In this document: positions 1 through 6,454 of the stretch, one piece after another
How positions within the stretch are numbered: position 1 is the stretch's first letter
Layout of the letters: each line of letters starts with the position of its first letter
Origin: an uncultured Ktedonobacteraceae bacterium
Lineage (GTDB): Bacteria; Chloroflexota; Ktedonobacteria; Ktedonobacterales; Ktedonobacteraceae
Assembly (NCBI GenBank): GCA_955652655.1
Contig: CATPCK010000421.1
Coordinates: forward strand, 1-6,507
Length of the DNA stretch: 6,507 nt
Reading direction: 5' to 3'
Notes under the pieces: model-generated
Seen by the model: only the letters and a program-made list of their open reading frames with translations
Database searches by the model: none
What the model was told of the DNA's origin: nothing
Program-made: the position numbers and the translations under genes

Positions 1-138
1 ACATGAACAACATACTCTGACCATCCGTAGGGGCCGATTCATCGCGCCCACAGCCGCTTGATCGGCCCGCACCAGATGTTCCACTATCCGGAGTATTTTG
101 TGAAACTGCATAATCAGGTGCCAACAGTTCATTATTAA
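1..138 (+). pseudogene. Possible frame-broken 3' end of an unidentified upstream gene
   Basis: Two open segments in different frames look coding-like. Frame 2 is open from base 2 to a TGA at 59-61 and reads HEQHTLTIRRGRFIAPTAA. Frame 1 is open from 31 to a TAA at 136-138 and ends in GPHQMFHYPEYFVKLHNQV followed by PTVHY. The two could be one C-terminal region joined across a frameshift between about 31 and 61. I do not recognise a family. The segment runs off the left edge, so upstream sequence is needed to say whether this is a real gene end, a pseudogene or chance. The minus strand is also open here (132 to the edge), but its ATG has no ribosome binding site. Confidence 0.25.
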
Positions 139-162
139 TTATTGTAACAGGAACCGAAATGC

Positions 163-191
163 TTGACGCCTCAATTAATGAATGGTACGAT
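163..191 (+). promoter_or_regulatory. Sigma70-type promoter for the Mo hydroxylase gene
   Basis: TTGACG at 163-168 (5 of 6 to the -35 consensus) is followed, after a 17-nt spacer, by TACGAT at 186-191 (4 of 6 to the -10 consensus, with the key T1, A2 and T6 kept). Transcription would start near 198, giving a leader of about 100 nt before the ATG at 302. It is the best promoter-like match I found by eye upstream of the rightward genes. Confidence 0.45.
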
Positions 192-283
192 AATCAAACA
201 ATCATGTGATTTGTCCAAAATATAAGCAACCACTCATAGGTCAGGCTGATTCAAACAACAGCGCCTGCATTAGAAGGTTCATT

Positions 284-291
284 GGAAGAAG
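284..291 (+). promoter_or_regulatory. Ribosome binding site that sets the Mo hydroxylase start
   Basis: GGAAGAAG lies 10 nt before the ATG at 302. The frame is open further upstream to a GTG at 206, but that start has no Shine-Dalgarno, and the 32 extra residues do not resemble a family N-terminus. The sequence after 302 begins like the family, with an RxEDxxLITG motif at about residues 14-22. Confidence 0.6.
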
Positions 292-301
292 TAACTCCCT
301 C

Positions 302-2692
302 ATGAATGAGCATGTTCAAGCAGCCGGATTGGAACGTCGCAGGGAAGACTATGGGCTCATCACAGGCCTCTCCCACTACGTGGATGATCTAAGACCACCG
401 CTTGGACGACCTGCTGTGCTGCACATGATTGTCGTGCGCAGCCCTTATGCTCACGCCGCCATAAAACATATCCAGCTCGACGCAGCGCGGTCACTGCCGG
501 GCGTCATAGCGGCATTTGAGGGCGCGGAACTGGTGAGCGACATGCCTCCTTTTGATACTATTCCGCTGCCGGGACTCAGAAAACCAGAACGCAGGCCACT
601 GGCCGTAGACCATGTTCGCTACGTGGGGGATCCTGTGGCGGTTATTGTAGCTGAAACCCTCTCCGCCGCTGAGGACGCCCGTGACCTGGTCGAAGTTGAG
701 TACGATCTGTTGCCTGTGGTGACTGATCCGGAAGCAGCCCTTGAGCCAGGAGCGCCTCTCCTTTACAACGAGCTTGGCTCGAACATCGCCTTCTCACAAG
801 AATCGGAACATGGCGATGTTCAAGCAGCTTTCGAGAACGCTGATCACATCGTCCGCCTGCGCGTTGTAAACCAGCGCCTCGCACCTTCTTCCCTCGAACC
901 GCGTGCTTGTTTGTTCGATTTCGACCCGTCCAGTGGCGAACTTTCAGCCTGGGTGTCATCTCAAGCAGTCTTCCAGGCACGTGACACGCTGGCTAAATTT
1001 CTCGCTATTGATCGCGGTCGCATCAAGGTACACAATGCCGAAGTAGGGGGCGCCTTTGGTGCCAAAAACAACTTTTTAGGTGAAGAGATTGTCGCCGCCT
1101 TACTGGCGGTGAAGTTTGCACGACCTGTCAAGTGGATTGAAAGCCGCAGCGAAAATTTGCAAGCCCAGTCGCAGGGACGTGGCCAGGTCAACTACATCGA
1201 AGCCGCCTTTCAGGACGATGGCAAGCTACTCGGCTTGAAAGTACACACCATAGCTGATCTTGGCGCCTTTCTCGCCTTCGCTACCGTAATGGTACCTACC
1301 CGCACACCATCAATGCTGTGCGGCCCCTACCAATTGCTGGCCGTGGAGAGCCAGGTGACGGGCGTTTTCACTAATAAAGCGACGACGGCCCCCTATCGGG
1401 GCGCGGGACGACCCGAGGCTACCTATATCCTGGAACGCACGATGGATCGCATCGCCCATGAACTGGACCTCGACCCGGCAGAGGTGCGCCGCCGCAATTT
1501 TATTCCTCCGCAAGCCTTCCCCTACACAACTGTGACCGGGCTCCAGTACGATAGTGGCAATTACCAGGCTGCCCTCGATCGCGCGCTTGCATTAGCCGAT
1601 TACGCGAGCTGGCGTGCTAAACAACACGAATATCGCGCGGCTGCTAATCCCAGGCTGCTGGGTATTGGCCTTGCTACTTTTATCGAATTTTCGGGTGATA
1701 ACGCCAATCCCATGACCAACATTCCACGTGAAGCGGCCACCGTACGTATTCGTCACGATGGTACCGTCCTGGTGCAGAGCGGAGTCTCCCACAATGGCCA
1801 GGGTCACTACACCGCCTTTGCCCAAATAGCCTCGACTGCCTTGCATCTGCCTGCCTCAAAGATAGAGGTCCGCATGAATGATAGTTCCCTGCCTGGCTAT
1901 AGCATCGGCACATACGGTAGTCGTATCACGCAGGTGGCAGGGTCCGCGGTGCTACTTGCAGCCGAAGCCGTCCGTACGAAAGCTTTGCAGGTAGCAGCGC
2001 AGGTACTGGAAGCAGCTCCCACGGACCTGGTGATGGAGGGTGGCCGGGTACTGGTTCGAGGAGTCTCAGCGCGTTCGGTTGCATTGGGCGAACTTGCCCG
2101 CCTGGTCGAGGAACAGCCGGGCTTAATTGAACGGGAGCGTCCCAACCCCGCTAATGGTACTCCGATCGAAGGACTGGCAGCCTGGCGCGATTTTAGCCCG
2201 CCCGGCGCAACGTACTCTTCTGGTGCTCACCTCGCCGTGGTCGAAGTTGACACCGGAACCGGCGAGGTGCATGTGCTGAAATATGTAGCGGTGGATGACT
2301 GTGGGCGTGTACTCAATCACTACCTGGCCGAAGCGCAAATACACGGCGGCCTTGCGCAGGGCATTAGCCAGGCTCTTTATGAAGAAGTTTTCTATGATCA
2401 GGATGGCCAGCTACTCAGTGGCACCCTGATGGATTACGCCTTGCCGCTTGCCACGCAGGTACCAGGCTTTGTGACTGCTCTCATCGAGACCCCTTCGTCT
2501 AACAATCCACTGGGTGCGAAAGGCGTTGGCGAGGCAGGCTGTATTGGTGGCCCACCGGCTATTGTCAATGCTGTACTGGACGCGCTCTCTCCACTTGACA
2601 TAAAAACTATAGATATGCCGCTCAAGCCTGAGAAAATTTGGGCACTGGTGCAAGCTGCGCGCAATGGTACACCTGTACAATCCTATCCTTAA
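302..2692 (+). CDS. Xanthine/CO dehydrogenase-family molybdopterin-binding (large) subunit, form II CoxL-like
   Basis: This is the catalytic Mo-binding subunit of a molybdenum hydroxylase, 796 residues, normal for the family. The N-terminal a/b-hammerhead domain starts with RREDYGLITG and has the VRSPYAHA motif. A Ser-Gln at 220-221 sits where the family has its Mo-proximal glutamine. EVGGAFGAK (247-255) is the usual glycine-rich Mo-cofactor loop. The active-site loop reads APYRGAGR (363-370), the form II signature; true aerobic CO dehydrogenases (form I) carry AYxCSFR with a cysteine, so CO oxidation should not be assumed. GVGEAG near the C-terminus holds the catalytic glutamate (E744). The protein is expected in the cytoplasm, partnered by an FAD subunit and a 2Fe-2S subunit; neither is in the window. 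No signal peptide is seen. The substrate is unknown (N-heterocycle, aldehyde or other). The start at 302 is chosen on its ribosome site. The C-terminus (PLKPEKIWALVQAA) is normal, so this gene itself is not truncated. Confidence 0.93.
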   Translation: MNEHVQAAGLERRREDYGLITGLSHYVDDLRPPLGRPAVLHMIVVRSPYAHAAIKHIQLDAARSLPGVIAAFEGAELVSDMPPFDTIPLPGLRKPERRPLAVDHVRYVGDPVAVIVAETLSAAEDARDLVEVEYDLLPVVTDPEAALEPGAPLLYNELGSNIAFSQESEHGDVQAAFENADHIVRLRVVNQRLAPSSLEPRACLFDFDPSSGELSAWVSSQAVFQARDTLAKFLAIDRGRIKVHNAEVGGAFGAKNNFLGEEIVAALLAVKFARPVKWIESRSENLQAQSQGRGQVNYIEAAFQDDGKLLGLKVHTIADLGAFLAFATVMVPTRTPSMLCGPYQLLAVESQVTGVFTNKATTAPYRGAGRPEATYILERTMDRIAHELDLDPAEVRRRNFIPPQAFPYTTVTGLQYDSGNYQAALDRALALADYASWRAKQHEYRAAANPRLLGIGLATFIEFSGDNANPMTNIPREAATVRIRHDGTVLVQSGVSHNGQGHYTAFAQIASTALHLPASKIEVRMNDSSLPGYSIGTYGSRITQVAGSAVLLAAEAVRTKALQVAAQVLEAAPTDLVMEGGRVLVRGVSARSVALGELARLVEEQPGLIERERPNPANGTPIEGLAAWRDFSPPGATYSSGAHLAVVEVDTGTGEVHVLKYVAVDDCGRVLNHYLAEAQIHGGLAQGISQALYEEVFYDQDGQLLSGTLMDYALPLATQVPGFVTALIETPSSNNPLGAKGVGEAGCIGGPPAIVNAVLDALSPLDIKTIDMPLKPEKIWALVQAARNGTPVQSYP

Positions 2693-2846
2693 GTCGTTAC
2701 CAGGCACATCGCGATTGCGTACCTGAAAGCCTGGTGCGACCAGGTGGGTATGGTAGGTGGTCCGGTTCGTTCGCCTTTGCTGCAAGGCAACTGCAGCAGA
2801 ACGTGAGGCATTGCGCCAGAAATTGGCTGCCGTCGGGTTGATCTAA
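2693..2846 (+). pseudogene. C-terminal remnant of a DapA-family (dihydrodipicolinate synthase/N-acetylneuraminate lyase) gene, frameshifted
   Basis: Directly after the Mo subunit's stop, the same frame reads AIAYLKAWCDQVGM and then GGPVRSPLL, up to about 2782. One base later the neighbouring frame continues AAEREALRQKLAAVGLI and stops at TAA 2844-2846. Joined, this matches the last ~50 residues of DapA-family proteins: the helix before a GGPVRxPLL motif, then an acidic ExxxLRxxLxxxGLI tail that ends at the same place (compare the AGLL end of E. coli DapA). About 250 N-terminal residues, including the Schiff-base lysine region, are absent, and a net one-base insertion near 2783 breaks the frame. 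The TAA is 22 bases before the next gene's ATG, the spacing of an operon partner. I infer an ancestral order Mo subunit - lyase - flavoprotein with an internal deletion ending near 2693-2705. The family match is from memory of the motifs, not a search. Confidence 0.6.
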
Positions 2847-2857
2847 ACACTCATGAC

Positions 2858-2862
2858 AGGAG
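2858..2862 (+). promoter_or_regulatory. Ribosome binding site of the flavoprotein gene
   Basis: AGGAG at 2858-2862 is 6 nt before the ATG at 2869 and supports that start. It lies just after the stop codon of the DapA-like remnant, so it probably served the gene before the deletion as well. Confidence 0.6.
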
Positions 2863-2868
2863 ACGAAG

Positions 2869-4446
2869 ATGACAGAGCAATATGATATCGTAGTAGCTGG
2901 CGCGGGCCATAACAGCCTGATTGCGGCTGCCTATCTGGCGAAGGCAGGTCTCTCGTGCCTGGTCCTCGAAGCCCGGCCTGTGATTGGTGGCAATACCATG
3001 ACCGAGGAACTGACGCTTCCAGGCTTCCTCCATGACACTTGTTCAACCACGCATGCCATTTTCATGCAGAGTCCGATCTGGAGCAATCAGGAGCTGCCGC
3101 TGGCCGAGTATGGCTTGGAATACATCAAGGCCGACCCTGTCTCTCACGTGGTATTTCCAGATGGGACCTACATTACCCAGTGGATGGACATTGACCGCAC
3201 ATGCGAAGAGATATCCAAATTCTCCCGCAAAGATGCCTCAACCTACCGCAGGATGATGTCCGACTGGCGGGGCGTCGCCCCAATCTTCAACAGGATCCGC
3301 TATACCCCCGCCGGCTGGGACCCGTCGATCGTCGAGGAGCTGGCGGCGCATCCCCAGGGTGCGATCTGGTTGCGCCGCCAGGCGCTTTCAGCATGGGACA
3401 TCATCGACGCCGCCTTTGAGGATTGGCACGTTAAGTCGTGGATGATATGGTTCGCGGAAGGTACCGTACAGCCGGCTGAACGCCCCGGTACTGGCTTGCT
3501 CGCCTATTCATTTGTGGCAGGTCGTCAGCGCAATGGTTGGGCCATTCCTAAGGGTGGCTCGGGGAGCCTGCCAAAGGCTCTACACCGCATTATCGAGGCC
3601 CATGGAGGCACCATCCTCACGAACAGGCCGGTGAACAGGCTGATCCTCGAGGGTGGTCGCTGCATGGGCGTCGAGACAGAGTCCGGCGAACAGTTCCGCG
3701 CTCGTCATGCGGTCGTCTCTACTATCCACGTCAAACACCTGGTGCAGATGGCTCCCGCGGCGGCCTGGGGAGAAGCCTTCCTGTACGGCGTGGAGACGTA
3801 CCAGGCCGGCCGGACGATGTTCGTAGCCCACTATGCTACGACTGAACCACCTGCGTTCACCGTCGATGGCGGCATCCTATCCCCGGTAGCGGCGGGAGTC
3901 GCTCAAACACTAGAGCGCCAGCTGCGCGTGACAAATGACTTCAATCACGGCAACGTAGCCACTGATCAGCCGGTGCTTTTGGTGCTGACTCCTTCCGTGG
4001 AGGACCCCTCCCGTGTCCCCGCAGGCAAGCATATGGTCAAGGTGATCAACTTACAGCCCTACTCGCTGCGTGAGGGACCCGAGAAATGGGACGAGATTAA
4101 GGAAGCAGTGGCTGCTAACAATCTAGCTCAGTTGCGGCAGTATGCGCCCAATCTGACGAGTGACAAGATCCTTGCCGCTGAGATCCGCAGCCCCCTCGAC
4201 CTGGAACGTTACAATCGGCACAACTGGCATGGGAGCTGCCATGGTGGGGACATGAGTCCTTCCCAGTCGGAAACGTTACGACCGGTCCCAGGCTATGCTC
4301 AGCACCGCATGCCGATCCCTGGTCTCTACCAGACGGGAGCCACCACCCATCCTGGCGGTTCGGTCACGGGCGCTCCGGGCCGTAATGCGGCTCTGGTGCT
4401 GCTCAAGGATCTTGGTAGGGACTTGAATGAGGTCATTCATACCTGA
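2869..4446 (+). CDS. FAD-dependent oxidoreductase, phytoene desaturase (CrtI)/PYROXD2-like
   Basis: A 525-residue flavoprotein of normal length for the family. Residues 5-41 form the FAD-binding Rossmann unit: YDIVVAGAGHNSLIAAAYLA, an acidic ribose-binding residue E34, and the GG pair at 40-41. The dinucleotide motif is GxGxxS (S16) rather than GxGxxG, which I recall as a recurrent variant in this group. TEELTLPGF and a following HDTCSTTH are typical of PYROXD2-like proteins. The middle (about 222-290) has the PKGGSGSLPKALHRII block that positions FAD, followed by the second FAD-domain strand. The C-terminus has GLYQTGATTHPGGSVTGAPG then RNAA (485-508), the closing FAD-contact motif. No carotenoid genes are nearby, so a pigment role is not supported and the substrate is unknown. 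No signal peptide or membrane segment is evident. It is probably co-transcribed with the transporter gene that overlaps its 3' end. Confidence 0.88.
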   Translation: MTEQYDIVVAGAGHNSLIAAAYLAKAGLSCLVLEARPVIGGNTMTEELTLPGFLHDTCSTTHAIFMQSPIWSNQELPLAEYGLEYIKADPVSHVVFPDGTYITQWMDIDRTCEEISKFSRKDASTYRRMMSDWRGVAPIFNRIRYTPAGWDPSIVEELAAHPQGAIWLRRQALSAWDIIDAAFEDWHVKSWMIWFAEGTVQPAERPGTGLLAYSFVAGRQRNGWAIPKGGSGSLPKALHRIIEAHGGTILTNRPVNRLILEGGRCMGVETESGEQFRARHAVVSTIHVKHLVQMAPAAAWGEAFLYGVETYQAGRTMFVAHYATTEPPAFTVDGGILSPVAAGVAQTLERQLRVTNDFNHGNVATDQPVLLVLTPSVEDPSRVPAGKHMVKVINLQPYSLREGPEKWDEIKEAVAANNLAQLRQYAPNLTSDKILAAEIRSPLDLERYNRHNWHGSCHGGDMSPSQSETLRPVPGYAQHRMPIPGLYQTGATTHPGGSVTGAPGRNAALVLLKDLGRDLNEVIHT

Positions 4447-5659
4447 CGCCATGAAAGGCAAAGTATTTGTACCTTCACGAGGCTCCTTCCTGGAAGTACT
4501 CGGCGTTTTTACGCGATTGGGTCTCACCTCCTTTGGCGGTCCCATTGCTCACCTGGGCTACTTTCGCCAGGAGATCGTTGTGCGTCGCAAGTGGCTCGAT
4601 GAGGCGAGCTATGCCGACCTGATTGCCTTGTGCCAATTCCTGCCCGGCCCCTCCAGTAGTCAGACGGGCATCGCGCTTGGCATCAGCCGGGCTGGTGTGT
4701 GGGGAGGTTTCGCGGCATGGCTTGGCTTTACTTTGCCCTCTGCCATCTTGCTCACCATGTTTGCCTATGCCACCACTTTTCTGCATGGTGCGACGACAGC
4801 AGGTTGGTTAAACGGGTTGCTGGTGGTCGCTGTCGCGGTCGTCGCACAGGCTGTCTGGGGCATGGCGACCACCCTGTGCCCCGACCGGCCACGCGCCACT
4901 ATGGCAATTGTTTCCGCCATTGCTATTCTGCTGTTGCCCATAGCGATTGTGCAGATTACCATCATTGTGCTGGCTGGGCTCATCGGGTGGCGTTTGCTAC
5001 GAAAAACGCAGCAGGAGGCACCCATGTCGCTTCCCATCACGCTTCCCCGCCGTCTCGCTATTGGCTGCTGGATAATATTCTTTGCGCTCCTACTTGGACT
5101 GCCTATCCTGCGCCAGGTCACGCAGAATCAGTCAATTGCGCTCTTTGACACGTTCTTCCGCGTGGGTTCCCTGGTCTTTGGCGGAGGTCATGTCGTCCTG
5201 CCGCTGTTGCAACGAGAAGTGGTTCCTGCAGGATGGGTGACTAACGAGCAGTTCATTACTGGCTATGCCGCGGCCCAGGCAGTCCCTGGTCCGCTCTCTA
5301 CCTTCTCGGCCTATCTTGGTGCCGTCAGCAAACCGGCCCCTAATGGCTGGCTTGGAGCGTTGATTGCCCTTGTTGCCATCTTTTTGCCCTCATTCTTTTT
5401 CGTGATAGGCATCCTCCCGTTCTGGAATGCGTTACGTACGAGAGAATCCTTCCAGGCGGCATTGCGAGGCGTGAATGCTGCTGTGGTGGGGATCTTACTG
5501 GCCGCGCTCTATCAACCCATCTGGACCAGCGCGATCCATGCACCCATTGACTTCGCCCTTGCCCTGCTGGACTTTGGACTGCTAGTCCTCTGGAAATGGC
5601 CTCCCTGGCTGGTAGTGCTGCTCTCGGTCGCGATAGGAGTTGGTTTGCATCTTCTCTAG
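4427..5659 (+). CDS. chrA: ChrA-family (CHR) chromate transporter, long-chain two-domain type
   Basis: An inner-membrane protein of 410 residues with the two homologous halves of long-chain ChrA. The N-half has SFGGPIAHLGYFR (from residue 35) and FLPGPSSSQTGIALG (PGP at 73-75). The C-half repeats these as VGSLVFGGGHVVLPLLQ (FGGGH 251-255) and AAAQAVPGPLSTFSAYLG (PGP 287-289). Long hydrophobic stretches separate the motifs, with a charged linker around residues 190-210 between the halves. Characterised members export chromate, but many homologues have untested substrates, so the anion is unknown here. The start at 4427 overlaps the flavoprotein by 20 bases and has GGTAGGG 6 nt upstream. An ATG at 4451 lies 4 bases after the flavoprotein stop and would give 402 residues, also plausible for the family, but its nearest GAGG is 18 nt away. 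Either way translational coupling is likely. Confidence 0.9.
   Translation: MRSFIPDAMKGKVFVPSRGSFLEVLGVFTRLGLTSFGGPIAHLGYFRQEIVVRRKWLDEASYADLIALCQFLPGPSSSQTGIALGISRAGVWGGFAAWLGFTLPSAILLTMFAYATTFLHGATTAGWLNGLLVVAVAVVAQAVWGMATTLCPDRPRATMAIVSAIAILLLPIAIVQITIIVLAGLIGWRLLRKTQQEAPMSLPITLPRRLAIGCWIIFFALLLGLPILRQVTQNQSIALFDTFFRVGSLVFGGGHVVLPLLQREVVPAGWVTNEQFITGYAAAQAVPGPLSTFSAYLGAVSKPAPNGWLGALIALVAIFLPSFFFVIGILPFWNALRTRESFQAALRGVNAAVVGILLAALYQPIWTSAIHAPIDFALALLDFGLLVLWKWPPWLVVLLSVAIGVGLHLL
5656..5659. other. Shared palindromic stop: two convergent genes end on one CTAG
   Basis: The transporter's TAG (5657-5659) and the minus-strand gene's TAG (complement of 5656-5658) use the same self-complementary CTAG, so the two genes overlap tail to tail by 4 bases. 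No space exists for a terminator between them. An imperfect inverted repeat just beyond (CCCAG 5661-5665 with CTGGG 5682-5686, enclosing CTTT-T-AAAG) lies in the 3' coding end of the minus-strand gene and has no T-run. It could be a weak rightward terminator, but this is unproven. Confidence 0.7.
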
Positions 5660-6231
5660 CCCCAGACCCTTTTAAAGAGCCCTGGGTAATCAACCACAAG
5701 CCCATCACCATCGACAGGTAGTTCAGCCGTAAACACACTGATCCCATTTTCGAGACTTTCGTAGCGATAGCGCCCTCCCCCTGGTGTAATCTCCAGGCAG
5801 GTGTATCGCTGCTCTGTTGCTGTTACCTGCATCAAGGGAACCTCTATGTAAACCATGCTAAGTGTAATCGGCAATCCTGGCTTGAGAGTCAGCCGTCTGA
5901 TAGGTAGAGTGTTAGTGAAAGGGGTTGATGAGATATCGACATCCAGGCAGCCGCTCAGTGATGGGATCACACTACCCGCCTCATTTGTCCAGGACCCGCT
6001 TCCATCTGTTAAGAGATTGAGCGTTTGGGGTGAGCCACTCAATAAACTCAGATGCACAGTGCGAAGCCTCCATTGGCTGTCGCAGCGGATTTCATATCGC
6101 ACCCGAAACGGCTCTTGCCCATTCAATCCAAGAATCAAACCATCTGCGATAATGTCTTTGTCGGTTTGTTTTATATGCAGATGCTCTAGCCCTGGCCCTA
6201 TCCAGGGAGTCCACATGATATGCCGTTCCAT
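5656..6231 (-). CDS. Putative glycolipid-binding domain protein (DUF1089/PF06475 family)
   Basis: A 191-residue protein of typical size for this single-domain family, which is named for a predicted lipid-binding fold; its biochemical role is not established. Recognisable family features in order are: WIGPGLEHL (10-18), DGLILGL (30-36), PFRVRYEIRCD with a following WR (41-55), GCLDVDISSTPFTNTLPIRR (94-113, the most conserved block), QRYTCLE (141-147), RYRYESL (154-160) and the C-terminal VDGDGLVVDYPGLFKRVW (173-190). It has no signal peptide or membrane helix, so it is probably cytoplasmic. The frame opens 10 codons earlier at 6261, but the ATG at 6231 has GAGGAGG 8 nt upstream, and the family normally begins just before the first Trp, so 6231 is preferred. 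It is transcribed toward the transporter and is probably monocistronic in this window. The 127-codon plus-strand open frame across it (5855-6238) is a shadow. Confidence 0.85.
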   Translation of the reverse strand: MERHIMWTPWIGPGLEHLHIKQTDKDIIADGLILGLNGQEPFRVRYEIRCDSQWRLRTVHLSLLSGSPQTLNLLTDGSGSWTNEAGSVIPSLSGCLDVDISSTPFTNTLPIRRLTLKPGLPITLSMVYIEVPLMQVTATEQRYTCLEITPGGGRYRYESLENGISVFTAELPVDGDGLVVDYPGLFKRVWG

Positions 6232-6239
6232 ACACTGAT

Positions 6240-6246
6240 CCTCCTC
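6240..6246 (-). promoter_or_regulatory. Strong ribosome binding site of the glycolipid-binding protein gene
   Basis: On the minus strand GAGGAGG occupies 6246-6240, 8 nt before the ATG at 6231. It is near-perfect to the anti-Shine-Dalgarno and decides this start over the ATG at 6261, which is upstream of it. Confidence 0.75.
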
Positions 6247-6260
6247 AATTTTCTGCCTCA

Positions 6261-6298
6261 ACTATAGACTATACCACAATGCATCCCTGGTGGAACAA
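6261..6298 (-). promoter_or_regulatory. Extended -10 promoter of the glycolipid-binding protein gene
   Basis: Reading the minus strand, TGGTATAGT gives a TATAGT -10 (6273-6268) preceded by the TGn extension. The hexamer is repeated one base later (TATAGT at 6266-6261). A TTGTTC at 6298-6293 is the nearest -35-like hexamer but sits 19 nt away, so the extended -10 probably carries the activity. Transcription would start near 6261, giving a leader of about 30 nt that includes the strong ribosome site. Confidence 0.45.
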
Positions 6299-6454
6299 TA
6301 TTCCGCGTAAGGGTCCCGCGAGCTTTCCACAAGCATTGTAGTGATTAACCCCGTCAATTTCTTTCACAATCTTAGGTAGCAGGCGGATTGACTCATCGTT
6401 CGTGCGTGGAAATTCGACGAACGCGCGTTTATCAGGTAAAATATAAAATAGAAC
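6269..6454 (-). pseudogene. Start-less 61-codon open stretch, possible gene fragment
   Basis: On the minus strand this frame is open from just after a TAG (complement of 6455-6457) to a TAG at 6271-6269. It reads in part AFVEFPRTNDESIRLLPKIV and then KEIDGVNHYNACGKLAGPLR. The composition and mixed codon use look protein-like, but there is no ATG, no ribosome site, and the stop lies inside the promoter of the next gene. I do not recognise a family. It may be a decayed fragment or simple chance in a 230-base gap. Together with the two inverted repeats listed separately, it is all I see between 6274 and 6507. Confidence 0.2.
6397..6423. repeat. Inverted repeat CGTTCGT-N13-ACGAACG
   Basis: Perfect 7-bp arms at 6397-6403 and 6417-6423 flank 13 bases. 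It could be a dyad operator site or a hairpin. No T-run follows, so it is not an obvious terminator. It lies inside the start-less open stretch, and 24 bases separate it from the GAAC-N4-GTTC palindrome. Confidence 0.35.

Noticed and set aside
159..209. A 16-codon open frame (MLDASINEWYDNQTIM) with AGGAA 5 nt upstream, a possible leader peptide
   Set aside because: It overlaps the -35 and -10 of the predicted promoter, so it would not be on the transcript starting near 198. It contains no run of a regulatory amino acid.
206..301. N-terminal extension of the Mo subunit from a GTG at 206
   Set aside because: No ribosome site at the GTG, the extra 32 residues do not look like family sequence, and the ATG at 302 has a good Shine-Dalgarno and the expected N-terminus.
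2699..2744. Three copies of the word ACCAGG/CCTGGT (2699-2704, 2730-2735, 2739-2744) that could form alternative hairpins, as in an attenuator or terminator
   Set aside because: No T-run follows, the arms are only 6-7 bp, and the bases are explained as codons of the DapA-like remnant.
5855..6238. 127-codon plus-strand open frame
   Set aside because: It is antisense to the minus-strand gene, whose translation carries clear glycolipid-binding family blocks; it has no recognisable motifs.
6350..6365. CCCCGTCAATTTCTTT resembles a conserved 16S rRNA segment
   Set aside because: The match is short and imperfect, and nothing around it resembles rRNA.
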